Source: Spinacia oleracea
Lineage: Eukaryota; Streptophyta; Magnoliopsida; Caryophyllales; Amaranthaceae
NCBI RefSeq assembly: GCF_020520425.1
Contig: NC_079492.1
Location: forward strand, 39,001,542-39,065,541
DNA length: 64,000 nt
Direction: 5' to 3'
Every line of letters starts with the position of its first letter. Within the stretch, counting starts at the first letter, position 1. Under the pieces are notes generated by a model. That model was not told where the DNA came from and ran no database searches. It saw nothing but the letters and a program-made list of their open reading frames with translations. A program made the translations under genes and the position numbers. This document shows positions 36,221 to 47,489 of the stretch, one piece after another.

Positions 36221-38308
36221 TTGCCTAGAAAGGGACTCGACACTTTCAAAAGGGTTTATGATGTGGGAATAAAAATCGAGGACGACCTCGCCAAAACCAT
36301 ACAGAGCAAACCTACATATAAGACCAACACCTATAATCGGGGTAACACATCCCAAGCCCAAGAAGTCCATGCTGTAGAAGAGGCTCCCGCCCGAAGATAC
36401 CCTGTAAGATGGGTCCGAGACCGAAAGTTTGCCCCACTCGGGTCAACTTTGGTACAAGCCTTTGAAAGACTAACCAATCAAGGAAAGTTGAGACCTATAG
36501 GCCCCACCCGTGACCCTCCTGTCAAAAACAAATATTGGGTCGAAAGTACTTACTGCAAATTCCATCAAGGAAATGGGCATGACACTGAAAACTGCTGGAC
36601 TCTAAAACATACAATCCAGGACATGATAGAGGATGAAGTAATACCTCTCCCTAACGTTGGCAAACCCAACAACAACAAGAGCCCACTCGGCTCTTGTCAC
36701 ATCTCTCTCGACCAACCATAGAATTTCGACCCCACGGTGCATATTACACCTTAAGGTGCACCACTCGTTGTGGTCCCTATGGATCGAATCGAGAGGGAAG
36801 TGTGCGGTGTGTGGAATGATGATGCTGAAGATATTTACCTATCTCAAGTCTCAGGCCAGGACCTCTTCACTGAAACTTGGCCCGGGTATGCTCTCATTGA
36901 TACCACCTATCAGGAGCCCGAGGTCGACAACCTCACCCGATCCGGAAGGATATACCAACCGGATATTCACCCGCCTCCTATGGACGACATCCCGGTTAGG
37001 TAAACTCCTGAGAACGGGCGGCACGCCACCGTCGCGGAAGTCATTGAAAATCCTCTCTTGAAACAACTGAAAAGGACCAAGGCTGAGATTACCATCTGGG
37101 ATCTCATGTGTAGTTCAAAGGAACATCGCGAAAAGCTTATTCGCTCACTTGACCTCATCTCAGTACCTACAGATATCACACCTGACTCATTGGTTAGCCA
37201 TGTCACGAGAGATGCCGGAGAAAAGGCCATAGTTTTCACTGATAAAGACTTACCCAAAGAGGGGGGTGCTCACAATAAAGCTCTTTACCTAGTGGTTGGA
37301 TGCAAAGGACAAAACATCCCCCTAGCGCTCGTAGATAATGGTTCAGCGGTTAATGTCTGCCCATTGCGAACCGCCCATTGCTTCGGGCTAGGAAGCGATG
37401 ACTTCCAAACCTCCTCACAAGGGGTACGAGCTTATGATAACTCCCGAAGGCCTGTATTGGGAAAAATCAACCTTACCATACAAACTGGGCCTGTGGCACG
37501 CACCACGGAGTTTCAAATAATCGACATCAAGCCCACTTTCAACCTCCTCTTGGGGCGACCTTGGCTCCATGACTTAGGAGGTGTGGCTTCAACCTTGCAC
37601 CAAATGGTTAAACTTAACCATAACGGGGTAATACTAAAAATCCGCGCCCCTCCTCTCGACGTCAGTTGTACTATGGTTGGAACGGCTGAAACCGCAGACG
37701 ACCTTTATGGGTTTCAAATGGAAGAAACAATCCAGTTCATCGAAGATTATGATCCAGCATTCCTAGACCCGCATGCATCCCGAGTCATCCCTAGAATGCT
37801 GTTAGCTCAAGGCTATTTTCCAGGAACCCCATTGGGCATAAGGAAGAAGGAATGCACATTCCATCCTTTTCCCAACAAATCTACTCCTTTTGGCTTAGGT
37901 TATGAACCAACGCAGGAAGATATTGCTGACCGCCTATCCAGGCTACGCCTTAACAAAACCAAACAAACCACCCTCCTTCCCCCATATCAAAGGACCCTTA
38001 ACGGGATGTTCATTCGGGAAGGAGAAGAACACCCATGCTGTGATTTCCCTGAACCCTTCGTTCAGGATGGCTTGCTAAAATCCGGATTTGAAATTTTCCA
38101 TGACTGCCACACCTTGGATGAGGCACCCCACCCCGCCAAGGCTAAAACAGCTGAAATATTGGACAACCAGGCTCTATGGAAATTGTTTAACGAATCGAGG
38201 CCTATGGAGGGCGAGACTGCGATGACTACCCTAGCTTTACAAGATGAAGGTTTCGATCCAACCCGGTTAATCTCTCCTGCATCAACACTAGAAGAGGTCG
38301 AGAACTGA
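36221..38308 (+). pseudogene. Tat-type gag-protease, three in-frame stops
   Basis: One frame of about 696 codons is broken by TAG at 36719, TAA at 36752 and TAA at 37001. The start shown is only where the homology opens; no gag ATG exists here. Near codon 112 is a gag knuckle of the form CxxHxxxxHxxxxC. The aspartic protease motif VDNGSA begins near codon 371 (37331), with the second protease motif LLLGRPWL downstream. DNG in place of DTG or DSG is, as I recall, usual in Tat/Ogre proteases. After the protease about 240 codons remain, with no reverse transcriptase. Not functional as it stands. Confidence 0.78.
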
Positions 38309-39749
38309 TGGGTGAAGACATATCAGTGGGTCAACGCAAAAGGAATGGAATTCAAGATGAGTATCGGTGAAGGACCGAAGTTTTATGAGACTAAACCCCA
38401 GGCTTGAGCCACATAGAGAACCATTAGTAAAAAGCGCCTAGTAGTTCTTTAGATTGATAAAAAAAAAAATAGAGACTTTAGATGGTCCTAAGGCCCTTTA
38501 GAATATGGGTCAGTTTTATTTCAGTGTGTTTTCCTTACTTTCCGAATCAATAAAGGCGTAACATTTCTCCTAAATTTTTATTCTAACACTAAATAAACAC
38601 CAAATGTACTTGCAAAATAAAAAAATAATAAAGAAACGACCCATTATAGGCCCAACAAACAAAGCCCACTCGGTTTTGAAATAGTGCCATGAGAATCAAT
38701 TCCCGAATCCCACAAAATAAACCACACTATCCCATGCATATCCCCAAAACCTAAAAAGCCAACCAGTGTCAGAACCAATCCATGCAACCTAAAATCAAAG
38801 CAAATCAAAATTTAAAACAATGCAAATGTTACCAAAAAAACAGATTCATAAAACATAGATTCCATCATACCCTTCACTACCAACCTACCTCCAAAGCCTA
38901 CACAAAGATCTTCATAAATTCCGCAGCCTAACTCCATTTTCAAAACTGTTTTGAGTCACCAATAGAAAAAATTAATCTGGACAAAAATGCGTTTCACGCT
39001 AACAGTCAAAAAAGCCTCCAAAATAGCCTCAAAATTAACTTTAGCTACAAAGCAAAATATCAAGGCACAAAAAACGAAATAGAAATAAACGCAAGAACAT
39101 GTGAAGCAAAAACGTCAAAATTGACCGCCCAAGTTATTTTCAGCGCCCAGGGCTGGGCGCCGAAATTTCTGACGCCCCAGCCTGGGCGTTGAAACTCTCT
39201 GCCTGCCAAAAGTTTTCTTTTTCGAAAAGTGCTCGTCATTTTATCCGCACACAACGGAAAAATAACGAACACTTGGGGGGGTACAGTACGTATCCAAATA
39301 GGTTTACCAAGAATACAACTATATAAATTGGTCGAATTTTACGCAACCTATGGAAAACGGCAGATGAAAATAATGGCAAATACTTCACTCATTTCATTTG
39401 ACCAATTAAGTAATATGTTTCCACTTCAGGACATATCTACTGAAATCCGGCAGACTAGAACTTATTCTAAAACTAGAACTACGCGCGACCTGATTCTGAC
39501 AAGATACGTAGGCAATCCTTACCAAGGATTCGGTCCAAATAATAATAAAAAATTATATTCTTTGCGTAAAGAAGTGTTAGACATATAAAATACATAAAAA
39601 AGAGGAGAAACAAAATAAAAAGAGTGAAAATGAAAACCAAAAATACGCCTTTATTAAAATATAATAAGAAGGAAAACAAAGTGCTAGGAATAAAAAACAA
39701 ACACAACTGAAATAAATAAAGGGCACCTACACCCTAGCAAAGAACTACA
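38309..39749. other. Non-coding gap where pol would be
   Basis: No reverse transcriptase, RNase H or integrase homology is visible. AT-rich with an A-run at about 38460. It contains one palindrome pair at 39137-39194. Confidence 0.6.
39137..39194. repeat. GCGCC palindrome pair 1
   Basis: CAGCGCCCAGGGCTGGGCGC followed after a short gap by GACGCCCCAGCCTGGGCGTT, each an imperfect palindrome ending in GAAA. Located 3' of the antisense gene. Confidence 0.8.
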
Positions 39750-41559
39750 CTACTCTAGTTCTTCCGGATCGTCAAATAAAGTCTTGTAGAGAGCAATGTT
39801 CGCAGGATCCACCCCCATAGTCTTCTGCGCTGCCCTAATATCAATCTCCATAAGAACCGGCTCCTGGACACTAACTTCCAAAGATGTCAAGGCTTCAGAA
39901 ACATTCTCAATTATAGCCCGCTCAGCCTCGAAGGCACAGGCAATGGTGGGAGAAGGATTACTATCATCAACTAGACTAGCCATTGTTTCTACAGGCGGCT
40001 GAGCCTTCCTAACCCATACATTGTTCCGGCGACGATCTCCGCGAGAGCTTGCATTTCTTTTAACAACAACAGGCCCCTTCATGTTAGGCATCTTTTTAGG
40101 CCTGACACTGGAACGGGGAAGAACTTCCTTTCGCTTTCGATCAGGACGAGCTTTCACAGTCTTAAAACTATAGGTACGAGGTCTGGCAGAATCAGGACCC
40201 TCATACTTAACACGAATACGAGGTATCAAAAGCTCAGCCGGCTCCCCATTACGAGCCTCGGTCCTCACATCTTTGTCATCGGAACTCATCCACAACTTAT
40301 AGTTTTCAGAAAGACCCACAAACCCATTTGTAGCTACGGCCCAACGCGGGAGACCATCATAATACCTAGCCCACGCTAAGACCCGTGATTGTGAAAAGGC
40401 CGCTACCTTAGGTGGTACAGTATCAGAAAAGGGGATAGTCTGCCTTAAACCATATTGACGCATGACTCGGTAAGGGAAAATATAAATGGGACGAGATAGC
40501 CCCAACAAAGAAACATAAACCGATACATCAGACCCCCCCTGTCATAATAGTCAAACCCCACCATGGTACCACCCACTTAATAGAACAAATGCCATAAGTA
40601 AAAAAGGAGGTCCATTCGGCCTCGTCCTGGCTTGGTGCAAGTATTTTCGGTTACCCAAAGCTATAGGGCGATAATGTTTAGGATCGGCAGGAGCTTCCAA
40701 AAGTCTAAGCCGTTCCGCAAGCCAAATCTGCAAAAACAGGTATGATCGAATCAAAAGAATGAAAAGAAAGAAAAAAGGTTCCTGGGGCGCAGTTTCAACG
40801 CCCAGGACCAGGCGCCGAATATTCCAGTGCCCAGCCCTGGGCGCTGAAACTCAGCCGCAGGCAGAAAGAAATATGTGCAAAAAAAAAATACATGTGCGCA
40901 AGGAAAAGATCGATTACCTGCAGCAATAGGGGGCTCCCCTTAAAATATTCAGATTTGGCGCCTTTCTTCAGTTCATCCGCACTCAGCAAAGTCTCAGCAA
41001 CAACCAACGGCATAATAGAATAGCAACTTTCCATCTGGCTAATCAAGGGGATCAACCTTATGTCACCGAACTCACCATTATTATTCGACAGCAAGTAATG
41101 ATTCAACAAGCAAAATACAAGGGCTCGAATGATCAATTTTTGTTCGGTCATATTTTTACTAGGCCTAAAGTGATGTTTTACAAGTTTCGCCAAGTTAACC
41201 TTATCATCTACAACAATTTCAGCAAACATGTTATCATCTAGACCTAGGAAAGCCCTTATGGTTGTTTTACCCTCTTCAATAGTGCCAGGGGTAACAGGAG
41301 TAGCATTAGTAGGATAACCAAGGATCGCAGCAAATTCATCAGGCAAAGGACATATTTCATTGCCCCGAAAGGAAAAAACATGATGATCGGAGTCCCAAAA
41401 GTTTAGGGCAGCATGTAGAAAATTATAATCAATATTAATTTGTTGTAAACCTAAAAGTGCCTCTAAGTGGTATTCTTTTAACAAAGCTTTTTCTGTGGGA
41501 GTAAGGGCTCGTAACCAACGCCTAACAGTCCGTTGGAGTGAGAAAGTAGGGATCGACAT
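39750..41559 (-). pseudogene. Antisense accessory gene of Tat element (DUF7745/plant-mobile-domain-like)
   Basis: Coding runs on the minus strand from ATG 41559. Exon 1 (41559-40918, 214 codons) contains the block WDSDHHVFSF...CPLPDEFAAILGYP (residues about 53-81), typical of the plant mobile/DUF7745 group found as extra ORFs in Tat elements. A 190-bp intron follows (donor CAG/GTAATC, acceptor TTTTTGCAG/ATTTGG, phase 0). Exon 2 starts at 40727 with IWLAERL and continues to the stop at 39750. Near 40530-40552 two single-base frame changes, one at a run of seven C, break the frame. The C-terminal third is basic (RPDRKRK and RPKK), possibly a nuclear signal. Function unknown. It is antisense to gag and has its own TATA box. 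Confidence 0.68.
40793..40849. repeat. GCGCC palindrome pair 2
   Basis: CAACGCCCAGGACCAGGCGC then AGTGCCCAGCCCTGGGCGCT, within the intron of the antisense gene. Confidence 0.8.
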
Positions 41560-41642
41560 GGCAAAAGCAGTAAATAATTAGAGCACAACAAAAAGAGAGA
41601 AAGAATTTGAGAGTGGTGGAAAATAAGGACGTACCTAGCCCC

Positions 41643-41650
41643 TATATATA
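41643..41650 (-). promoter_or_regulatory. TATA box of the antisense gene
   Basis: TATATATA about 85 bp upstream of the ATG at 41559 on the minus strand, followed by a GGGG tract. Spacing fits a short 5' UTR. Confidence 0.6.
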
Positions 41651-41731
41651 GCTGAACGCACCCAATAACATCCTGATCCCATTCGGAAACGTGTTTAGAA
41701 ATCCGAAAATAAAATATTACCAGGAAAGAAC

Positions 41732-41788
41732 TTTCAGCGCCCACCCCTGGGCGCCGAAATGTTTAACGCCTGAGCTTGGGCGCTGAAA
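41732..41788. repeat. GCGCC palindrome pair 3
   Basis: CAGCGCCCACCCCTGGGCGC then AACGCCTGAGCTTGGGCGCT, about 85 bp upstream of the antisense gene's TATA box. Confidence 0.8.
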
Positions 41789-42484
41789 ATGCAGCCCAAG
41801 GCCCAGATTTCACAAAACACGGAACAGGAAAGGACTTAAGACCGTGTTACTAAAACACGAGCCCCTATTGCAAGTAAGATCAAGCCCAAAGCACCTTTAG
41901 CTCCCAAGTAAGCAAAAAAAAAAAAAACAGTAAACATTAAAAACTTAGTCGAAACTTAGACTCGTCTCAGAAAACGCTCATGTACACTTTTCAAAAAACA
42001 AGTTAAATATCATGGTCATTCTTCGAAACACCAAAAATATGTATCGTTAAGTCGTTGGTTTTCCAAATAAAAAAATGTTTGTCTGTCAAAGGATTAATCC
42101 GGGCCAAGCCAAAACCGGATGTCGCCTGAAAACTGAAGTCGCACTCCACGGCTTCGCTGAAGTAGCACACTACTATAGAAGGTTGCTCGCACATACGAGC
42201 ATGACCCCAAACATGATTACAAGATACAAAAAAACAACCGACGAGCCGCAGTGCTTGGGGGCTCGCGAAAAAATAAACTCCAACGAGGAGCGCGCGATCA
42301 AAATCACACTCCCAGACTGCGCCATACACCATATCATGTTTGGATATCTCAAAAAAAATTGTTAAAACAAAAATATACACAGTGTGGACCCACTTATAGG
42401 ACACATCTAATCAGGAAATATTACGACCCACCAACAGGTTGTAATCACAAAAGCCCTTCTACATAGGCAAGATAAGAAATTCAA
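41789..42484. other. Non-coding Tat region
   Basis: Open frames on both strands (for example 42003-42404) show no recognisable domain and overlap one another. I see no supported gene. Confidence 0.5.
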
Positions 42485-42882
42485 AATGGGCTCGCCCACC
42501 CTCAGCGGGCGGGGTCTGCGTCACTAGCCGCGCAGGTCCTGAGTTTTCGAAAGAAATAAAATCTTCAAATTTAAAATAGGCTCGCCATCTTCAGCCGACG
42601 GGGTCTACGGCGGAAACCACTTAGGTCCTTATTTTCAAAAAAAAAAAAAACAAAATAAAATTTCAAAACAGATTCGTCCACTCCTATCGGACGGGGCGTC
42701 CACCCTCAGCGGACAGGTTCGCCATCTTCAACCGGCGGGGTCTACGTCACAAACCGCGTAGGTCCTTATTTTCAAAAAACAGATTCGTCCACTTCTACCG
42801 GACGGGGAGTCCACCCTCAGCGGACAGGCTCGCCCACCTTCAGCGGGCGGGGTCTGCGTCACTAACCGCGCAGGTCCTTAGT
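42485..42882 (+). repeat. Array of short hairpin repeats with paired changes
   Basis: Degenerate units such as GCTCGCCCACCCTCAGCGGG and GGTCTGCGTCACTAGCCGCG alternate. Each forms a short stem: CGCCC/GGGCG at 42493-42497 and 42507-42511; CTGCG/CGCAG at 42516-42520 and 42531-42535; CGTCC/GGACG at 42675-42679 and 42689-42693; CTACG/CGTAG at 42742-42746 and 42757-42761. Variant units change both arms together. Confidence 0.75.
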
Positions 42883-42904
42883 CGCTGCAGCGATAACTTT
42901 TTTC

Positions 42905-43233
42905 GGTTTTCCCTTTTTCCAAAAATTAAAGGATTGGTTTTCCCTTTTTCCAAAAATTAAAGGATTGGTTTTCCCTTTTTCCAAAAATTAAAGGATTGGT
43001 TTTCCCTTTTTCCAAAAATTAAAGGATTGGTTTTCCCTTTTTCCAAAAATTAAAGGATTGGTTTTCCCTTTTTCCAAAAATTAAAGGATTGGTTTTCCCT
43101 TTTTTCCAAAAATTAAAGGATTGGTTTTCCCTTTTTTCCAAAAATTAAAGGATTGGTTTTCCCTTTTTCCAAAAATTAAAGGATTGGTTTTCCCTTTTTT
43201 CCAAAAGTTAAAGGATTGGTTTTCCGTTTTTCC
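42905..43233 (+). repeat. 31-bp tandem array, about 10.6 copies
   Basis: Head-to-tail units of GGTTTTCCCTTTTTCCAAAA plus ATTAAAGGATT. Three or four copies have one extra T and the last is diverged. Tandem repeats just before the polypurine tract are typical of Tat elements. Confidence 0.93.
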
Positions 43234-43399
43234 AAAAAAGAACGATGTGCTGGATTTTTCTTCGTTTTACGTCCTATAAAAACAAGGGGGTTTTCTCGTT
43301 TAGCTAGCCCTGAAAATGAGAATCTTAAAAACGTTTTACCTCGTGATTGGGCTTGGCCAGGCCCAATTACACTTTACAGCTTTAATTTCGAAAACATCT

Positions 43400-43520
43400 G
43401 TAGCTACTCCCAATGACAAAGTGAGGGAGTTTCTACGCACCTGTAGATCCTTCCAATGACAAAGTGAGGAAGTTTCTATATTATCAGTTGACAAATCCCA
43501 ATGACACGTGAGGGATATGT
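43400..43520 (+). repeat. Three copies of a CCAATGACAAAGTGAGG motif
   Basis: Degenerate repeats at about 43410, 43457 and 43499, each followed by a variant of GAGTTTCTA. They lie between the 31-bp array and the polypurine tract. Confidence 0.7.
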
Positions 43521-43662
43521 CGACACTTCAAGTGATGACCCTTAAGTCAAATGTTATCACTCGGGGGCTCGTGAGACCCTCGCAAAACAGGTCACATACA
43601 CCATGGCTTGTGTGACGCACTCCGTCTAATACTTTGACCATCGTCTTACTCCAAGACCCAGT

Positions 43663-43675
43663 AAAAGTGGGGGCT
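43663..43675 (+). other. Polypurine tract of Tat element
   Basis: AAAAGTGGGGGCT lies directly before the LTR start and matches the inverted tract of the neighbouring minus-strand Tat unit (52388-52402). Confidence 0.75.
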
Positions 43676-43678
43676 AAC

Positions 43679-45141
43679 GGTAGACACCTACTTTTGTCCC
43701 CGTTCACGCAAGGGAAAGGTTCGATGATGAAAGCATAAAAACTCCACTTGACAACGCATCTCCTATAAAATAAACGAATCTCGATTCCCCATTTCATTTC
43801 ACCCAAAACCTGCTATTTATGGAAACCTGCTAAAAATAGTAACTGCCGTAAAAGGTAGCGTCTAAAAGTGGCGAATCATAAAAGATAGAAACCTGTCAGA
43901 ATTAGGTGTTGCACTCCAACATAAATCCTAAATGAGATAGAAAATCGCGAGAATCCTATTCCTAATAGGATTCGGAAATAGGAGTCACGTATTAATTAAA
44001 ATCCTAACGAACCTAGAGTTCGTAACGGGCCCAGACGCATTCCGTCATAAAATTAATACGCGCTAAAAGACTCGAATTAATCTCAAACTTTACGGATTTT
44101 AGGAATCCGAATCTGACTAAACAAAACTGTCCAGACCCTATTTTCAACGCCTGGCTCTGGGCACCGAAATCTTCGGCGCCCAGGCCTGGGCGCTGAAAAT
44201 ACCTGGGTACGTCTCTTTTCCTAATTCTTTGTGGATTAGAACTCTGCAATCCTATCTTTCCACGAACTCTTCCCTATAAATAGGCCCCTAGTTTCGACGT
44301 GAAACAACACACAACAACACATAACTATATTCTGAGTATTGACTCCAACCCTTAGCCTAAGCCTCTCGCTGCGAAACTGTTCACGCGTTCTGTCGCAATC
44401 GATCCATAAATCGAACAGAACGTATCCTGTCCCACAATTGAGATTTGTTAAATGAAAAGGAGAAATAGCAAAGTCAAAGTGGTTAGTTTTCTGAGAACCG
44501 TGACGCACCTCTCAAGGGTGCGTCGTAATGTGTCCCTTTTCGATGATTTAACTGCTTTCCTCGCCCTTTTTATGAACTGTTAAACTAACCTAATTTGATT
44601 GTTCTATCACGCCTAACAAATATAATATTTTTGGGAAATCGGATTATCATGCTAGGTCCCTTAATGTTATTTAAATCAGATAATCACGATCGAATTAGTA
44701 TTATATGTTGCATATTGCTAAAATCAACTCAGATTAGTTTAATAGTTAACGCATGTCCCTTCAATTATTTATGCTGAGCTAGTAAGGATATCCTGCCTCT
44801 GGAGTTATCGACGAGCGAATTACTCCTCTCGGTAGTTACAGTCCCCCAAACCCTCAATCTCTACCTTGCGGGTGTATATTGAGAGATCCCCACACCAGGG
44901 ATCACAAGGGAACCTACGGTCGTCGTGGTCAAACATAATTGCACTCCCTTTATGTCACGATAACCGGGTTTTGTCAGTTTTTCTCATTGTCGTTAAAAAC
45001 TGAATGGCGACTCCTATATTACTAGTCAATTGGGTGTATACTCACAGGAAATCTAATTACACTTGATTGAATAAAAAGAATCGTCACACCCACGAGGGAC
45101 AAGGTCACGCATTAGCCTCGCGCTTTTTCGACCCCCTCACA
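43679..45141 (+). repeat. 3' LTR of plus-strand Tat element
   Basis: Starts (G)GTAGACACCTAC, where the minus-strand neighbour has TGTAGACACCTAA, so the first T appears mutated. Ends CCCCCTCACA. The promoter TATA box TATAAATA is at 44275-44282. It includes a palindrome pair at 44141-44198. TGGCGACTCC at about 45005 lies inside the LTR near its end. About 1463 bp. Both ends are inferred by comparison and not confirmed by a mate. Confidence 0.62.
44141..44198. repeat. GCGCC palindrome pair 4
   Basis: CAACGCCTGGCTCTGGGCAC then CGGCGCCCAGGCCTGGGCGC, 77 bp upstream of the LTR TATA box. Confidence 0.8.
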
Positions 45142-45938
45142 ACTTGGGAGAGGTTGCTCAACCCAAATGTCCTAGATTTTGCATGTTAAACTTGAACTTG
45201 AAAGCTTGAATATTGAACTTTTGAACTTGAAATAATTGAAGTTTCACTACTAGAAAAAGGGTTTATAACGACAAACTTTTTCGTCGTTATAAGTCTAAAA
45301 AGTCGTCGTTAAAGCTATTAACGACGAACAAAGTTCGTCGTGAGTTTTGTCGTAATAGCTTCCGACGTTATTAGTATTAACGTCAACGTTCGTCGTGAAT
45401 TTTGCACGACGGAATCATTGTTTGTCGTTACTTATTAACGACAAAATGATTGTTTGTCGTTATTTATTAACGACAAAATGATTGTTTGTCGTTATTATGT
45501 ATTCAATGGCGTCGAACAAACATCATATAACGACCAACAAAGTTGACGTAAAAGAGAATCAAGTTGATACAATAATTTTAATTATCGTCCAACAACGACA
45601 AAATATTTCGTCGTTAATGTTACTATATAAAATAAATATATTTTGTCGTTAATATGAAAAATATTTGTAACCTGGAATTCATTCAAAATTAAATAGTATA
45701 TAGAATAATACACTAAATTTTTCTCTCAAAAAATTAATTAATACACTAAATTTATATTAAATGTAATCAATCACAAAAGATTTATAATAGACAATTTTAA
45801 TGCGAGTCAAAACAAGCAAACTAATAAGATCAAATAACTTAGTCTATACTAGGAGTTAAATCTAAATAACTCCTTATTCTTTAAAAAAAAAAAAAAATTT
45901 GCACCAAATATCTAAAACTAATGTGTAGCGGCTTCGAC

Positions 45939-46190
45939 CTATTTTTGCATTTCTGGTCCACCTTGTGAAGTTGGAATAGTAACATTAAGTTGCGAGACCA
46001 ATGCATCTTGCAACATTTTCATTCTAGACTCAACCAAGCTAACACGTTCCTTCATTTCATTGTTCTCAGCTTGTACTTCCTCCATGCGATTTGCAAGAAT
46101 TTCATTCAGTTTGTTGGCAGCATTCAATTTAGTTTGAAGTTCTACTCTATTGGGTTTATTCAGCCTCCAAAACCTACAACCTGATCTCAA
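45939..46190 (-). pseudogene. Coiled-coil remnant, possibly CACTA-associated protein C-terminus
   Basis: An 83-codon minus-strand frame ending in TAG. It reads as a heptad-like coiled coil (LNEILANRMEEVQAENNEMK) followed by an M-L-rich amphipathic stretch and a Gly/Gln tail. This resembles the C-terminal coil of the second protein of plant CACTA elements (Ptta/En/Spm type), from memory. It starts inside the element without an upstream domain, so it is a remnant at best. Confidence 0.4.
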
Positions 46191-46529
46191 GATTTTGATT
46201 TAAAAACCTGTTGTACTACTTGGCAGAACAAAAATAAATTACATTAGTAACATGAAGAATGCATTTGCAAATGGTTTGACTGATCTTTCTGCTATCTATG
46301 AGTCAATGAATGAGCTTGACATTGCTAATTTGGTGTATAGTAGACACAAAAAAAGGGGGAAACAAAACAAAGGGGTGCAACAACATAGCAGTAGCAGTAG
46401 CCGCTACCATTACATGACAAGATGAGTAGCAGGGCATAAAATTTTGTCAGGCTTCTCACTATGTTCACTAGCATCAGTTAAAGCATTAAGCCGTGTGATC
46501 TCATTATACACACTGATCTCCTGTGATCT

Positions 46530-46580
46530 CTTTATACACAGTGAAGTATAAGTAACAATCCATCTTCACTGTGTATAAAG
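46530..46580. repeat. Perfect 17-bp inverted repeat
   Basis: CTTTATACACAGTGAAG at 46530-46546 and its exact inverse at 46564-46580, with a 17-base loop. Confidence 0.9.
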
Positions 46581-47310
46581 CTTTGACATGAAAGCCATGT
46601 GGGTTGCCAACTAAGAAACCTTAATTCTTAAATCAAGCCGGTTAGCAGTAGAGCTGTAGCACAGTTAATTCGTAGTTCTCTAAGATATGATATAGACTAA
46701 TAGACTAGAAAAGTGAAAGCTGGATAGAGTAATGGATGTCTACCAAGGTGCTGAATTGTGTACATACAGACCAAAAAATGATTTCCATAATTTTGCAGCA
46801 AGAAGATAAATAATATAACGGATTGTTGTTTATTTTAACTTTTGAACATAGAGGTAACATAGTCTATAATTGGGTAACTATATATTTATTGTTTAATTAA
46901 CATGTTACAAATCCTTCTGAATCAGTAGCAGGTCAGAGGAATGTATTCCTTTCCCTATCAACTACGAAACATTCTTCAATATGATTGCTTCCTTACCTAA
47001 GACACTGTAATTGGGCTTCTAACCCTGTATAAGTTAATTTTCAAATGTTGGCAGATAAATTAACTTCAACATTAGCCAATTTTGCAGATAAATTAACTTC
47101 AACAGTAGCCAATTTTTTCGAGTTTCATCCCACATTAGAAAATACAACAGGCTTTAAGTTCTTATGAACGAAGTATAACTTTAAGTGACTTGTTTTTTAA
47201 GCGAAAACTTCAGAGAGAAATACATACTCCCTCAGTTCATTTCTCATATGCATGCACTGAGGGAAAAGGAGGTGATAATAATCATAAAGATAAAGAAAAG
47301 AAGAAGAAAA

Positions 47311-47489
47311 TGAACCCTGGAGATAAGAATGATCCATCAAAACTAAAGCTCAAGCTCGAGAAACTTAACATAAAGATGCGCGATTTAGAAACTAAGAGAG
47401 GAGAGATCTTGAAAGCCATTGAAGAAGCTGAAACAAATGCAGTTGCTAACCCAAACAAGGAAGACGATCTTAATCTTAAACAAGACTAA
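47311..47489 (+). other. Small coiled-coil ORF inside CACTA element
   Basis: From ATG 47311 a 59-codon frame, Lys/Glu-rich, with a heptad-like LEKLNIKMRDLETKRGEILK; stop at 47487. It could be the last exon of a captured host gene, since the frame is open upstream to 47190. I do not recognise the protein. A purine-rich leader precedes it. Neighbouring sequence up to 50700 looks like intron or UTR but gives no further coding. Confidence 0.35.

Larger units (their letters stand above)
36221..45141 (+). mobile_element. Tat-type Ty3/gypsy element, 5'-truncated and pol-less
   Basis: Order: gag-protease remnant (36221-38308), antisense spliced gene (41559 to 39750), hairpin repeats (42485-42882), tandem array (42905-43233), polypurine tract (43663-43675), 3' LTR (43679-45141). 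This is the Tat plan (antisense accessory ORF and tandem repeats before the 3' LTR), but reverse transcriptase, RNase H and integrase are missing between 38308 and 39750. The 5' LTR and gag N-terminus are gone. Confidence 0.7.

Noticed and set aside
39229..39588. 119-codon plus-strand ORF in the Tat pol gap
   Set aside because: No reverse transcriptase or integrase motifs, and AT-rich codon content.
42003..42404. Opposing ORFs of 133 and 96 codons
   Set aside because: They overlap on opposite strands without domains; neither is favoured.
42905..43233. Regular 31-bp repeats considered as a CRISPR array
   Set aside because: Units are directly adjacent with no spacers and the DNA is a plant retrotransposon.
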